Numbered from the stretch's first letter, positions 8,675 through 16,847 are shown. The stretch: 64,000 nt of DNA from Desulfuromonadales bacterium (GCA_030145195.1 JAQYVY010000010.1:1-64000), one strand, 5' to 3'. Made by a program: numbers and translations. Notes: generated by a model from the sequence alone, not told the origin.

Positions 8675-9432
8675 TAAAAGCAAACCTGCTTGACCACCCA
8701 CTCATCAGCCAACGCTATTTCTTCCCCCGGCATGACACTATTTTGCAGCCATTTATCGTTGACTGTGGAGACGCGCAACTGGCGTGTAGCTACCATGAGG
8801 TTTCCCCTCAAGCCAAAACAGTCGTGCATTTTCACGGCAACGGCGAGGTGGTTGCCGATTATCTTAAAGGCTTTCCTGAGTTGATCGGCCGCATGGGCTG
8901 CAACTGTTTCCTGGCCGAATTTCGAGGTTACGGTGGATCTACCGGGCGGCCACAGCTGGGCAAAATGCTTTCCGATGTTCAATCAACCATTGAGGCGCTT
9001 AAACAATCCCAAGACAAACTGATTTTATTTGGCCGCTCGGTCGGCTCTCTCTTTGCCGTCAAGGCCGCCGAGCTCTTTCCAGACGTCGCTGGCCTGATCC
9101 TGGAAAGTGCTATCGCCGACCCCTTGGAGAGACTCCTGTTGAGAGTGACTCCTGACGAATTGGCAACAACCCCGGAGCTTCTGGCTACGGCTGTCACAGA
9201 AGCCATGAATATTCGGCAAACGATGGCACACTTTTCCAAACCAACTCTGATTATGCACACCCGCCACGACGGCCTTATTGATGCCAGTCATGCCGAGCGC
9301 CTTGCCAACTGGTGTGGTGGCCCGGTCCAGCTAGAAATTTTCCCCCAAGGGAATCACAACGACATCATGTTTGTGAACGGACCAATCTACTTTGCGCTGG
9401 TCCATGAATTTCTCAACGCTCTCAGTGATTGA
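8671..9432 (+). CDS. Alpha/beta hydrolase
   Basis: This 253-residue protein starts at the ATG overlapping the msrA stop. The fold markers are HFHGNGE (oxyanion region), a FRGYGGSTG loop, the nucleophile elbow GRSVGS, a late Asp in HTRHDGLID and the catalytic His in GNHNDIM. It resembles the BEM46/YqkD-like serine hydrolases. No signal peptide is seen. Substrate unknown. Coupling to msrA suggests co-expression under stress, which is inference. Confidence 0.82.
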   Translation: MIKANLLDHPLISQRYFFPRHDTILQPFIVDCGDAQLACSYHEVSPQAKTVVHFHGNGEVVADYLKGFPELIGRMGCNCFLAEFRGYGGSTGRPQLGKMLSDVQSTIEALKQSQDKLILFGRSVGSLFAVKAAELFPDVAGLILESAIADPLERLLLRVTPDELATTPELLATAVTEAMNIRQTMAHFSKPTLIMHTRHDGLIDASHAERLANWCGGPVQLEIFPQGNHNDIMFVNGPIYFALVHEFLNALSD

Positions 9433-9434
9433 TT

Positions 9435-9827
9435 ATGGGATATCGGATTACAGCCGACCTGATTCTGGTTTTACATCTGCTGTTTGTTCTCTTTGTGCTC
9501 TTTGGCGGACTGCTCTGTCTGCATCAAATTCGTTGGCTATGGGTGCACCTTCCGGCAATGCTCTGGGGGGTCTGGGTGGAATGGGCCGGATGGGTCTGTC
9601 CGTTGACACCGCTGGAAAATCATGTCCGGGAATTGGCCTCTGGAGATGGTTATCGCGAAAGTTTCGTCGAGCATTATCTGATTCCGGTCATGTACCCGGA
9701 GCAATTGAGCGCTTGGGTGCAAGTTGTTTTGGGGATAATAGTGCTTATTATCAATGCTGTGATCTATCTTAAGGTGTTCAGGAAACAACGGAAGTCCTGG
9801 CAGAGGGTTGACGAATATCATTCTTGA
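9435..9827 (+). CDS. DUF2784 family membrane protein
   Basis: This is a 130-residue protein with about four helices. The core LVLHLLFVLFVLFGG, then WVEWAGWVCPLTPLEN and SFVEHYLIPVMYP, match the DUF2784 pattern. The chosen ATG at 9435 begins MGYRITADLI. It lies 2 bases after the hydrolase stop, so it is probably the third gene of the msrA transcript. Function unknown. Confidence 0.82.
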   Translation: MGYRITADLILVLHLLFVLFVLFGGLLCLHQIRWLWVHLPAMLWGVWVEWAGWVCPLTPLENHVRELASGDGYRESFVEHYLIPVMYPEQLSAWVQVVLGIIVLIINAVIYLKVFRKQRKSWQRVDEYHS

Positions 9828-9861
9828 GTTAACTTTAAATAACACTTAAGGAGAATAACTT

Positions 9862-10041
9862 ATGACAGAAAATGATTGTCTCAACCCCGAAGAGCATTGT
9901 GACCTGCATATGTGTCAACTGAAGGCAACCAAGCTGAGTGCGGAGGTCGATAAACTTTACGAAGACCCTAAATTCGTCTGTACCAACTGCGGCGTCAAGG
10001 TCAATAAAAAGGAAAACCTCTGCTGTCCAAAACCGCTCTGA
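9862..10041 (+). CDS. Cys-rich small protein, possible zinc ribbon
   Basis: This 59-residue ORF sits behind a good ribosome binding site (AAGGAG, 9 bases before the ATG). It has Cys/His residues in EEHCDLHMC, a CTNCG knuckle, and a CC pair near the end, giving up to six cysteines that could form a zinc ribbon. A hairpin terminator follows directly, which supports expression. Small proteins of this type with no known function occur in Geobacter relatives. No function can be assigned. Confidence 0.75.
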   Translation: MTENDCLNPEEHCDLHMCQLKATKLSAEVDKLYEDPKFVCTNCGVKVNKKENLCCPKPL

Positions 10042-10060
10042 ACAACAACCAGGAAAGGTT

Positions 10061-10104
10061 ACCGGGCGCACCGTTGACAAATTGATGATGCGCCCGGTGT
10101 TTTA
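10061..10104 (+). terminator. Rho-independent terminator after the small Cys-rich gene
   Basis: Perfect 10-bp stem ACCGGGCGCA (10061-10070) and TGCGCCCGGT (10089-10098), followed by GTTTTA. It lies 20 bases past the stop at 10041. Confidence 0.8.
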
Positions 10105-10245
10105 TCTACCGAGGCGACAAAAGAGAGCAATGTGACTGAGGAGAAACTCAAACAGAAGGGGCACCAGAAGAAGGACTGGTCGTTGGTTGGTTATGTCTAA
10201 AGCCGGAAATCCATTTGACCACACAAGCGCAAGCAGCCAAACTGG

Positions 10246-11160
10246 CTATTTTGGTTGCGGCAGAAAGGCGCTCTTATCCTGATCCCAATAGTAACGACCC
10301 GCATCCCACAGGCCCTCCAGATCATCCCAATCAATGTGGACACCAGACATATCCTCAATGGTAAAGGACGCTTGCAACATCTCGGCATCGTCAATAGTAC
10401 CATTACCATCAGCGTCCGCCCAATGGAATGGAGCAACAGAAACTTTACTCTCGCCCTGAACCGGAACCGAAGACTGATTGCCTTCGGTTCCAGAGACAAT
10501 TTCACCGACAAAGGTCGTTTCGACATTGACCTTGGCGTCGTGATCGACCTGAAGCAGGTAAACAACCCGATCACGATTATCAGCAGCCTTAATAATCCAC
10601 CGCGCTACGCCGTTGATATTGTCAAGACTTGAGGCGGGCGGAAAAGCCTGCACGATTTTCCAGCCTTTGGGGAAATACTCCTTAAGAATGACCCCACCAC
10701 CTTTGGTCCGGTGAGTCAAAGTGATCTGTACTGGAATGGTACTACCCGGACTGGCAAAATTCTGCAGGGTCCTCAGCGCTGTTACTGCAACAGGTGGAAG
10801 TGGTTTCTTGGACATAAACGAAAACGATATCGACAAGACCACCAAACACAGCACCAGCAATCCGCCCCAGAGTGCTAGTTTCTTCTGGCGAGCGGGCGGA
10901 ACCGCTTCCTCAGCTTCCGATGCGGGCTGCTGGAGAATATCCTCCAAAGAAACTTCTAGAGCATCAGCCAGTTTCAGCGCATTTTCCCGCCGCATAGTCG
11001 GATATCGATTATTCTCCCAACGAGAAATAGTATCAGTCGTAACCCCGACAACCTTGCTGATATATAGCTGTGTCAACTGCTGATCTTCACGGATACGCTT
11101 TACCTGCTTGGCATCCAGACATACGGTTGATGATGTCGACGTATAGTTTTTTGTGTTCAT
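10246..11160 (-). CDS. Membrane-tethered HTH regulator with periplasmic EF-hand-like loop
   Basis: The product is 304 residues from the ATG at 11160 (MNTKNY), chosen over a longer frame that would run into the shared promoter region. An Xre-type HTH covers about 15-65 (LYISKVVGVTTDTISRWENNRYP). One membrane helix lies near 92-114 (LWGGLLVLCLVVLSISFSF). The periplasmic part has a domain from about 125 on and a canonical 12-residue EF-hand loop, DADGNGTIDDAE, near residue 252. It diverges from a cytochrome c7 gene, so it may sense a periplasmic signal and control that gene. This is inferred. The overall plan resembles RodZ, but the context and the EF-hand loop do not. Confidence 0.85.
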   Translation of the reverse strand: MNTKNYTSTSSTVCLDAKQVKRIREDQQLTQLYISKVVGVTTDTISRWENNRYPTMRRENALKLADALEVSLEDILQQPASEAEEAVPPARQKKLALWGGLLVLCLVVLSISFSFMSKKPLPPVAVTALRTLQNFASPGSTIPVQITLTHRTKGGGVILKEYFPKGWKIVQAFPPASSLDNINGVARWIIKAADNRDRVVYLLQVDHDAKVNVETTFVGEIVSGTEGNQSSVPVQGESKVSVAPFHWADADGNGTIDDAEMLQASFTIEDMSGVHIDWDDLEGLWDAGRYYWDQDKSAFLPQPK

Positions 11161-11269
11161 GCGCGAAAGTTTAACAAGGCTCGTCTCAGGATGCAAACAG
11201 GAAAATTACCCATGTCTACCAACCAGATTTTTCAACAGATAACAATATGTAATTACTAGGATTTAAAGC

Positions 11270-11303
11270 GACATCTACAGACATTTAATGCGATGTCTAA
11301 TGT
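11270..11303. promoter_or_regulatory. Candidate operator between HTH regulator and cytochrome c7
   Basis: Nested inverted repeats: GACATC (11270-11275) with GATGTC (11292-11297), and AGACAT (11279-11284) with ATGTCT (11293-11298), plus a further ATGT at 11300-11303. They lie in the divergent gap upstream of a possible -10 (TATAAA, 11323-11328) for the cytochrome gene. An HTH binding site is the simplest reading. Confidence 0.5.
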
Positions 11304-11391
11304 AACCGAAGGAGAGCATAGGTATAAATACAACAACAGTTAAGGGCAAGGTTGCCCGATATCAACATTTAACCCTATAAAGGAGAAAACA

Positions 11392-11664
11392 ATGAAGAAA
11401 CTGGTAATCATCATGATGCTGCTGGCATTTGTCGGTGTCAACGTTGCAATTGCTGCTGACAGCGTGACCTACGAGAACAAAAAAGGCACCGTAACTTTTG
11501 ACCACAAAACCCACGGTGAAACTCTCGGCGATTGCGCCAAGTGCCACGAAGGTGAGCCGGCAAAAATTGAAGTAGATAAAAAATCTGCCCATGGCGACAC
11601 CTGCAAAAGCTGTCACAAGGAAATGAATGGCCCGACCAAGTGTAACGACTGCCACAAGAAGTAA
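11392..11664 (+). CDS. Periplasmic triheme cytochrome c7 (PpcA family)
   Basis: This is a 90-residue precursor with a signal peptide (about 1-21, ending AIAA). The mature protein is about 70 residues with three heme sites, CAKCH, CKSCH and CNDCH, and separate His residues (FDHKTHGE) for the second axial ligands. Length, heme count and the VTFDHKTH pattern are those of PpcA-type cytochromes c7, which carry electrons through the periplasm to outer-membrane reductases. The site AAAGGAG lies 7 bases before the ATG. A strong terminator follows. Confidence 0.95.
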   Translation: MKKLVIIMMLLAFVGVNVAIAADSVTYENKKGTVTFDHKTHGETLGDCAKCHEGEPAKIEVDKKSAHGDTCKSCHKEMNGPTKCNDCHKK

Positions 11665-11684
11665 TGACACCATATTTCAGTGCA

Positions 11685-11722
11685 AAAAAAAAGGCGTCGG
11701 CTTCCCGACGCCTTTTTTTTTG
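11685..11722. terminator. Bidirectional-type terminator after cytochrome c7
   Basis: A 9-bp stem AGGCGTCGG (11692-11700) / CCGACGCCT (11705-11713) with loop CTTC, flanked by an A-run before and a T-run after. Confidence 0.92.
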
Positions 11723-11779
11723 AACCCGTTTTCACTCAACTTTCATAGATAATTTTCTCACAATTATCTCAAATTTTAG

Positions 11780-11808
11780 TTGTCACAAACCTGCGGTTTT
11801 GCTATAGT
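11780..11808 (+). promoter_or_regulatory. Sigma-70 promoter for the small RNA
   Basis: TTGTCA (11780-11785) and TATAGT (11803-11808) with an exact 17-base spacer. Start expected near 11815. No ORF follows; a structured region and terminator do. Confidence 0.7.
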
Positions 11809-11814
11809 GATTCA

Positions 11815-11889
11815 ACTCTTCGATTGCCTGCAAGCCGAAGAGACTATGGACCCCGCGTATCCCCCCCCTCCTTACGCGGGGTCTTTTTT
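11815..11889 (+). ncRNA. Candidate small RNA with anti-Shine-Dalgarno loop
   Basis: About 75 nt lie between the promoter and a T-run. Hairpin 1 pairs CTCTTCG (11816-11822) with CGAAGAG (11836-11842), with an inner TTG/CAA pairing. Hairpin 2 is the terminator, ACCCCGCGTA (11850-11859) with TACGCGGGGT (11873-11882), followed by six T. Its 13-nt loop is UCCCCCCCCUCCU, which contains the CCUCCU of the 16S rRNA 3' end. It is isolated from the cytochrome gene by a terminator and is convergent with the pyrophosphatase gene. I do not recognise the family. Confidence 0.65.
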
Positions 11890-11890
11890 A
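11850..11890 (+). terminator. Terminator of the candidate small RNA
   Basis: A 10-bp perfect GC-rich stem with a C-rich loop and a T-run at 11884-11889 on the plus strand. The minus strand has no T-run, so it does not serve the convergent pyrophosphatase gene. Confidence 0.85.
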
Positions 11891-11930
11891 TCTAATCAAC
11901 AGCAAAACCCTACCAGCACCCCAAAGTGGT

Positions 11931-13583
11931 TTAAAAGCCCTTAAATGCCCGCAACAAGTGAGGCATAAGTTGCTTCTTGCGTGACATAACACCTTTCAAT
12001 TCGAACAGTCCCGATTCAACCTGAGGATAACCGATGGTTGCCATCAACCCCTTGTCACCACAGACCATCATCAGACTATTCTGTTGCACAATATCGGTCA
12101 CCAACAACCCGGCTAAGGCAAGTCCGCGTCCGGCGACAAACTTCTCAAGTCCAACACGGAGCTCCTCCCGCCGTTCATTGAATTCCTGAAAAGTCACCAC
12201 CTCAATTTGACTGACACCGAAGCGAGTCTCCTCAACGGCATACTCCTTAAAATCAGACATCAAAAGAGCCTGGATCGTCGGATATTCCGCTAGTACACTC
12301 CCAGCCAGAAACATCTTCTGACCGAATTCAAGAGGATCGATTCCGGCACATGCGCCGAGCCAAGGTGCAAGCTCATGATCAACAGCAGTTGTCGTCGGCG
12401 ACTTAAACAGCACGGTGTCAGACAAAAGCCCGGACAGCAAGAGACCCGCAATTTTTGGCTCCGGGGTTATATTCGCCTGACGATAGAGAGTAGCGACCAA
12501 CGAACAAGTACTGCCAACCGGCTGATTAATAAAACGAATCGGCGCATCCGTATGAAAGTTGCCCAGTCTGTGGTGATCTATAACTTCGAGAATATCCACC
12601 TGGTCGGCGCCAGGAACCGACTGTGATAGTTCATTATGATCGACCAGAATCAATTTGAGCGATGAAGACCGCAGCAGGTTCGACTTTGTTGCAACCCCGC
12701 AGACCTGACCATCTTCAATAACCAATGCCCCCGGAGCGCGGCTACGCATCAGCACGACTCGAAGTTCATCGAGTCGATCATCCGGGTGAGCCCTTGGGAC
12801 ATCCGCCTCTGCCAGGTGGCGCACCGGAGTTGACATCCTTGCTAACAAGGCGCTGGTGGCTGTATCAAAAGGGCTTTGCAGAATCGACACACCATTATCG
12901 CGCGCCATAGCGACCAAATCGCCGTCAATCGACAGACCGCCCGTCACGATCAAGAGACGAACACCCATAGTGATGGCATCCTGATGAATTTCCCGGCGGT
13001 CTCCGGTTAAGACAATAGTTCGCTTGGGATCAACTCCGGCTAGATGCTTCTGGAATCCGGCACGGGACATGGCTCCGACGAAAAGTTCCAGCTCTTCGGT
13101 GCGTTCTGGATCATCAAGACAGACAGCCTCGGCTTGCAAACAATCCTGAACTGATGCGGGAGAAGTCAGAACCTGTCGAATCTGACGCCCTTCTCGCGGC
13201 AAAAAAATATGTTCAGGAAGACGCTTGAGAATCAATGCCCCCAGCGGCTGGCCGTCATCTTCGACAACTGGCAACATGCGAATATCATGTCGACGCATCA
13301 ACTCCAAAGCACGCATCAGGGGTGCATCCGCAACGATAACCGCCGGTTGACCTGAAAGGGTGTCACGTACTCGGGGATAAACATCGGTGAGCAGAACCGG
13401 CGGTTCCTGGCTAAGCGCTTCAAGCACAAACTCCGTCTGTCGGTTCAGATGCCCGGAACGCGCCGGGAAAACGTTGCTCCGCCCTTGTTTTCGACAAAGT
13501 TCAGCATAGGCTATAGCACTACAGATCGAATCGGTGTCTGGGTTACGATGACCAATCACAAAGATTTTTTCCGTATGGCTCAT
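11931..13583 (-). CDS. Putative manganese-dependent inorganic pyrophosphatase with CBS and DRTGG domains
   Basis: This 550-residue DHH-family enzyme has the N-terminal signature GHRNPDTDSICSAIAYA (residues about 11-27) and the metal-binding VIDHHRLGNF near 345. Between the two halves of the catalytic domain lie CBS-type sequences (LMRRHDIRMLPVVEDDGQP) and a DRTGG-like domain. This is the regulated form of family II pyrophosphatase, in which CBS domains bind adenine nucleotides. It hydrolyses pyrophosphate in the cytosol. It overlaps the next gene upstream by 4 bases, so it is the last gene of a three-gene minus-strand unit. Confidence 0.9.
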   Translation of the reverse strand: MSHTEKIFVIGHRNPDTDSICSAIAYAELCRKQGRSNVFPARSGHLNRQTEFVLEALSQEPPVLLTDVYPRVRDTLSGQPAVIVADAPLMRALELMRRHDIRMLPVVEDDGQPLGALILKRLPEHIFLPREGRQIRQVLTSPASVQDCLQAEAVCLDDPERTEELELFVGAMSRAGFQKHLAGVDPKRTIVLTGDRREIHQDAITMGVRLLIVTGGLSIDGDLVAMARDNGVSILQSPFDTATSALLARMSTPVRHLAEADVPRAHPDDRLDELRVVLMRSRAPGALVIEDGQVCGVATKSNLLRSSSLKLILVDHNELSQSVPGADQVDILEVIDHHRLGNFHTDAPIRFINQPVGSTCSLVATLYRQANITPEPKIAGLLLSGLLSDTVLFKSPTTTAVDHELAPWLGACAGIDPLEFGQKMFLAGSVLAEYPTIQALLMSDFKEYAVEETRFGVSQIEVVTFQEFNERREELRVGLEKFVAGRGLALAGLLVTDIVQQNSLMMVCGDKGLMATIGYPQVESGLFELKGVMSRKKQLMPHLLRAFKGF

Positions 13584-14398
13584 TTTGCTTCCTCGTACAG
13601 ATAACCTCGCACATCACCCAAACCGATAATATCCTCAACGATACCACGCTCCGGAATCCCGTCATCATTGACCCAGAAAAACAAGCTGCCACCGCCAGTC
13701 TCAAAGACTTCGGGATCAACTTTGGCCTGAAACAACAACCCGGAAGAAGGAAAATACTTCTGTTTTTTCTGCGCCTCAAGCGTCAGTATATCGACCAATA
13801 TTTCTGAAACTCCCTCGCTGGTAAAGGTGGGAATTTGCAGTTGCGTACCGCGCATCAACGGACCGTAAACACCAGTACGCAGATTATAAAATGCGGTCAA
13901 AATATCGACCGGTTCAACCTCGTCGACAAGATCAAAAACTTTTCCAGGACGATAAACGCCATCACGCGACTTTTCCTGAGAAACCCTACCCTGTACGAAA
14001 TCGAAACGATAACGCTTGCCACGATCCTTCCATTTGCCACCCTTGCGTTTAAGTATCCGCGAAACATATTCAACGCTGCGCAGGGCACCCTCCGGGGTCA
14101 GTTCCATAAGAGAAGAATATTCTTGAGTGCGATCACCGGTCAGCCATGCGGCCACGCCCAAAGTCCGACCGATCAGTTCCGCCCGGAAAACATTTGGTTG
14201 ATCCGTTGCTAAAAGCCGTAATTCGCCGGCAGCCAGCCTTTTAAAAAAAAGAAAATCTATAGCATAGAGATACTCTTCATCGACCAGATCATGAATAGTT
14301 GGTTGTTTCTGAGGGCTGGACTGAGGCTCGGCATAGGACAGCGTAAAGGGGAATAGCGTAAAGAGAACTAAGAGGGAAAGAGCTATTCGAATCATCAT
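13580..14398 (-). CDS. DUF3108 domain protein, exported
   Basis: This is a 272-residue protein with a signal peptide (about 1-23, ending LSYAE). The body has the DUF3108 pattern: LYAIDFLFFKRLAAGELRL near the start, YRFDFVQGRV, then DILTAFYNLR. These proteins are periplasmic or cell-surface beta proteins of unknown role. It overlaps both neighbours by 4 bases, so translation is probably coupled. Confidence 0.8.
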   Translation of the reverse strand: MMIRIALSLLVLFTLFPFTLSYAEPQSSPQKQPTIHDLVDEEYLYAIDFLFFKRLAAGELRLLATDQPNVFRAELIGRTLGVAAWLTGDRTQEYSSLMELTPEGALRSVEYVSRILKRKGGKWKDRGKRYRFDFVQGRVSQEKSRDGVYRPGKVFDLVDEVEPVDILTAFYNLRTGVYGPLMRGTQLQIPTFTSEGVSEILVDILTLEAQKKQKYFPSSGLLFQAKVDPEVFETGGGSLFFWVNDDGIPERGIVEDIIGLGDVRGYLYEEAK

Positions 14399-15351
14399 AC
14401 AAAAAGACTCAGGACGAAAAGCAAGTAAGCTGTCAAGAGCAGGAGTCCTCGCTTCCGGCCAAGTTGGAGTCGTGGCTTCAGGAAAGCCAACAAGCCGACC
14501 AGCAACAGACAGAAACCAAGCATCACGGGAAAATGGATAGAGAGTACCTGCGATTCGATTGCAATCGGTTGTATCATCGGACAGATACCGAGCACGAACA
14601 GCACATTAAAGATATTGCTGCCAATGACGTTACCAACACTGATATCCATCTCACCTTTCCAAGCACTCATCACCGAAGCAGCCAACTCTGGCAAGCTGGT
14701 TCCCAGAGCAACAACAGACAAACCGATCACCAGTTCGGGAACGCCAAACAAGGTGGCAATCATAACCGCCCCGCGCACCATCAGTTCGGCTCCAACACCA
14801 AGCCCGACCATCCCGACCAGCACCAACACGACATTGCGCCGACGATTTGCCGAGGCAGCCTCAATCGCACTTTGGATCTCGCCACCTTCAGCCACAGCTG
14901 GCAACCTTGCCGTCATGATGCAATAAAGGAGAAAAAACAGCAGGCTAACGAAAAGCCCCAGACCATTACCAAAAGCGAGTTCACCATCCAATGCCAGCAG
15001 GTAAACGCCGATGGAGGCGCCCACCATGATCGGAACTTCCCGCACCAGCGTGGTGCGGGAAACAACGACGGGAGCGATCAGAGCAGCGACCCCCAAAATC
15101 AGGCCGATGTTGGCGATATTTGAACCAACAATATTGCCCGCCGCCAAAGAGGAAGACCCTCGCACCGCCGCCAGCAAAGAAACCATCAGTTCCGGCATAC
15201 TGGTGGCAAAAGCCACAACAGTCAAACCGACCACGAGAGGCCGGATTCCAAAGGAAAGCGCCAGCCGGGAACTACCCGTCACCAGGTATTCCGCACCATA
15301 ATAAAGCAGAAGCAAACCTGCCAGAACCAGAATCACACCAAGAAACATCAA
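14395..15351 (-). CDS. Calcium/sodium antiporter, CaCA family (YrbG-like)
   Basis: This is a 318-residue polytopic protein with the two inverted alpha repeats of CaCA exchangers: GNIVGSNIANIGLILG in the first half and GNVIGSNIFNVLFVLG in the second, each preceded by an ATSMPEL or GTSLPEL motif. About ten helices are expected. It exchanges Ca2+ against Na+ in the inner membrane. It is the first gene of the unit that ends with the pyrophosphatase. Confidence 0.93.
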   Translation of the reverse strand: MMFLGVILVLAGLLLLYYGAEYLVTGSSRLALSFGIRPLVVGLTVVAFATSMPELMVSLLAAVRGSSSLAAGNIVGSNIANIGLILGVAALIAPVVVSRTTLVREVPIMVGASIGVYLLALDGELAFGNGLGLFVSLLFFLLYCIMTARLPAVAEGGEIQSAIEAASANRRRNVVLVLVGMVGLGVGAELMVRGAVMIATLFGVPELVIGLSVVALGTSLPELAASVMSAWKGEMDISVGNVIGSNIFNVLFVLGICPMIQPIAIESQVLSIHFPVMLGFCLLLVGLLAFLKPRLQLGRKRGLLLLTAYLLFVLSLFV

Positions 15352-15570
15352 ATCATCCTAACTGTTTTCCATCCAGAGTTACCTAAATGGCCAGAAACAT
15401 ACATCAACAGTAATGAGGTTACAACCAGACTAAACAAAAGCTACCATATCATATACTTACGATAGCCAAGAACTGTCATTATGTGCAATGACAAGCTTGT
15501 TGGCAGGCTATTGGAAAGTAGTGTAATACCTGCAACCACTGGTGTCGAGAAGTTGAATCTCTTTTCTCAT
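15352..15570. other. Non-coding gap between the antiporter and arsR-type gene
   Basis: AT-rich divergent gap with no convincing ORF. It should hold the antiporter promoter on the minus strand, which I could not pin down. The regulator's promoter and operator are listed separately at 15571-15627. Confidence 0.5.
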
Positions 15571-15598
15571 GTAAAGCATTGATCATAACATGATTTAC
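15571..15598. promoter_or_regulatory. Candidate autoregulatory operator upstream of the ArsR-family gene
   Basis: Nested dyad: GTAAA (15571-15575) with TTTAC (15594-15598), and ATCAT (15582-15586) with ATGAT (15590-15594). It sits directly upstream of the -35 box. ArsR proteins bind such AT-rich dyads. Confidence 0.45.
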
Positions 15599-15627
15599 TT
15601 GACTTTATCAGCACGTAAAACTAATAT
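15599..15627 (+). promoter_or_regulatory. Promoter of the ArsR-family gene
   Basis: TTGACT (15599-15604), 17-base spacer, TAATAT (15622-15627). A purine-rich site (AGGAG) lies before the ATG at 15662. Confidence 0.65.
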
Positions 15628-15661
15628 CCATATATTCAATTTTATCCAGTAGGAGTCAATA

Positions 15662-15961
15662 ATGACCGACGTCGAATTCGATAAAACAATCAGCTTTGAC
15701 AGAGAAGCAGAAATTCTGAAAGTTCTTGGGCATCCAGTCCGCCTGAAAATCGTTGCCGGACTCATGTCCCAATCATGCAACGTCAAAAAAATCTGGGAAT
15801 GCCTTGAGCTACCCCAGGCAACCGTTTCTCAACATCTCGCACTGCTTAAAAACAAGGGAATCATTCAAGGCAAACGTGATGGGGTTGAAGTTTTCTACCA
15901 GGTTACTTCGGACCAAGCTCGCAATGTTGTCCTTTCCCTGATGGATTGTAAAATCTGCTGA
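15662..15961 (+). CDS. ArsR/SmtB-family winged-helix regulator
   Basis: This is a 99-residue protein. The family sequence KVLGHPVRLKIVAGL (about 20-34) is followed by the recognition helix LPQATVSQHLALLKNKGII (about 57-75) and a beta wing (KRDGVEVFYQV). Cys residues occur at CNVKKIWECL (39-48) and at the very end (CKIC). Their spacing could form a thiol or metal site but does not match the classical ELCVCDL motif. It stands alone, so its target may be itself or the divergent antiporter gene. Confidence 0.88.
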   Translation: MTDVEFDKTISFDREAEILKVLGHPVRLKIVAGLMSQSCNVKKIWECLELPQATVSQHLALLKNKGIIQGKRDGVEVFYQVTSDQARNVVLSLMDCKIC

Positions 15962-15980
15962 TAAGCTGTCATATCAAAGT

Positions 15981-16024
15981 ACAACCAAGGGGACCTGAAC
16001 AATCGTTCGGGTCCCCTTGGTTGT
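15981..16024. terminator. Shared bidirectional terminator between arsR-type gene and bioC
   Basis: A perfect 15-bp stem ACAACCAAGGGGACC (15981-15995) / GGTCCCCTTGGTTGT (16010-16024), extended inward by GAAC/GTTC. It lies between convergent genes. Confidence 0.8.
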
Positions 16025-16037
16025 ATTTGGATCTTCC

Positions 16038-16847
16038 CTACACCTTTCGCGCCAAGGCAATGAGCACTTCATAGCTGGCCGGAATCCCCTGATCACAGCG
16101 GTAGTCTTCTTCATAAAGCGCGATCATTCGTTGCATGACCCGCCGTGAAGCCAAGCCGCGCGGCCGATTCACCGAAGCATTGCCTGCCCCAATCTGTTTA
16201 AGCTGCCGCAGCAGATCCGGGACATCAACATGATATTCAACTTCCATACAGGCACTGACATCATCCGTCACCAGCGATGCCGTAGCTAAAGCCGAAGCGA
16301 CCTCATCGCACGACGGAAAGCTCTGTACATGTGACGCCCGGCTCTGTGAACTCTCGGCGACAGCCCGACGATGACAACGACGCAACTCGCAAAGAGTCTG
16401 TTCACCAAAGAGCGCCAGCGCAAAGGTTCCACCAGGCTGCAACGCTCGCGCGACTTCCGCAAAAGCCGTCGGCAGACAGTCGACCCACTGATAAACGGAA
16501 CTGGAAACAATCGTGGAAAAAGCTCCATCGGCAAAGGGCAGAAAACGGGCATCACCGTCACAGGCGTGCACCGTTGGCAAGCGCTGATGGGCGGCCTGAG
16601 TCATACCGTGAGCGATATCCATAACAACCATGGGATCGGGGCAAAGTTGACCGACAGCTGCAGCCAGGGCACCAGTACCGCTACCAACGTCCAATATCAG
16701 GCCGGAGCCTGTTCCGGAAGCGGATATACGTGCGCACAAGTGTTTAACGACCCGCTTCTGTACTGCGGAGTAGAGATCATAATCCCCGGCATGGGCCGAA
16801 AAATTGCCGCGCATCTTTTTGCCATCGATCGCTTTTACCGGCATCAT
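16038..16847 (-). CDS. bioC: Malonyl-ACP O-methyltransferase BioC
   Basis: The product is 269 residues from the ATG at 16847, which shares one base with the bioH stop and lies 8 bases after GGAG. The SAM site is LILDVGSGTGALA (near 53-65). The start FSAHAGDYDLYSAVQKRV matches BioC proteins. It methylates malonyl-ACP so that the fatty acid enzymes can build the pimeloyl chain for biotin. It is the last gene of bioW-bioF-bioH-bioC. Confidence 0.9.
   Translation of the reverse strand: MMPVKAIDGKKMRGNFSAHAGDYDLYSAVQKRVVKHLCARISASGTGSGLILDVGSGTGALAAAVGQLCPDPMVVMDIAHGMTQAAHQRLPTVHACDGDARFLPFADGAFSTIVSSSVYQWVDCLPTAFAEVARALQPGGTFALALFGEQTLCELRRCHRRAVAESSQSRASHVQSFPSCDEVASALATASLVTDDVSACMEVEYHVDVPDLLRQLKQIGAGNASVNRPRGLASRRVMQRMIALYEEDYRCDQGIPASYEVLIALARKV

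Noticed and set aside
11161-11391. GEMM-type riboswitch upstream of the cytochrome c7 gene
   Set aside because: Cyclic dinucleotide riboswitches precede many Geobacter cytochrome genes, but I could not find the conserved core here; dyads for a protein regulator are present instead.
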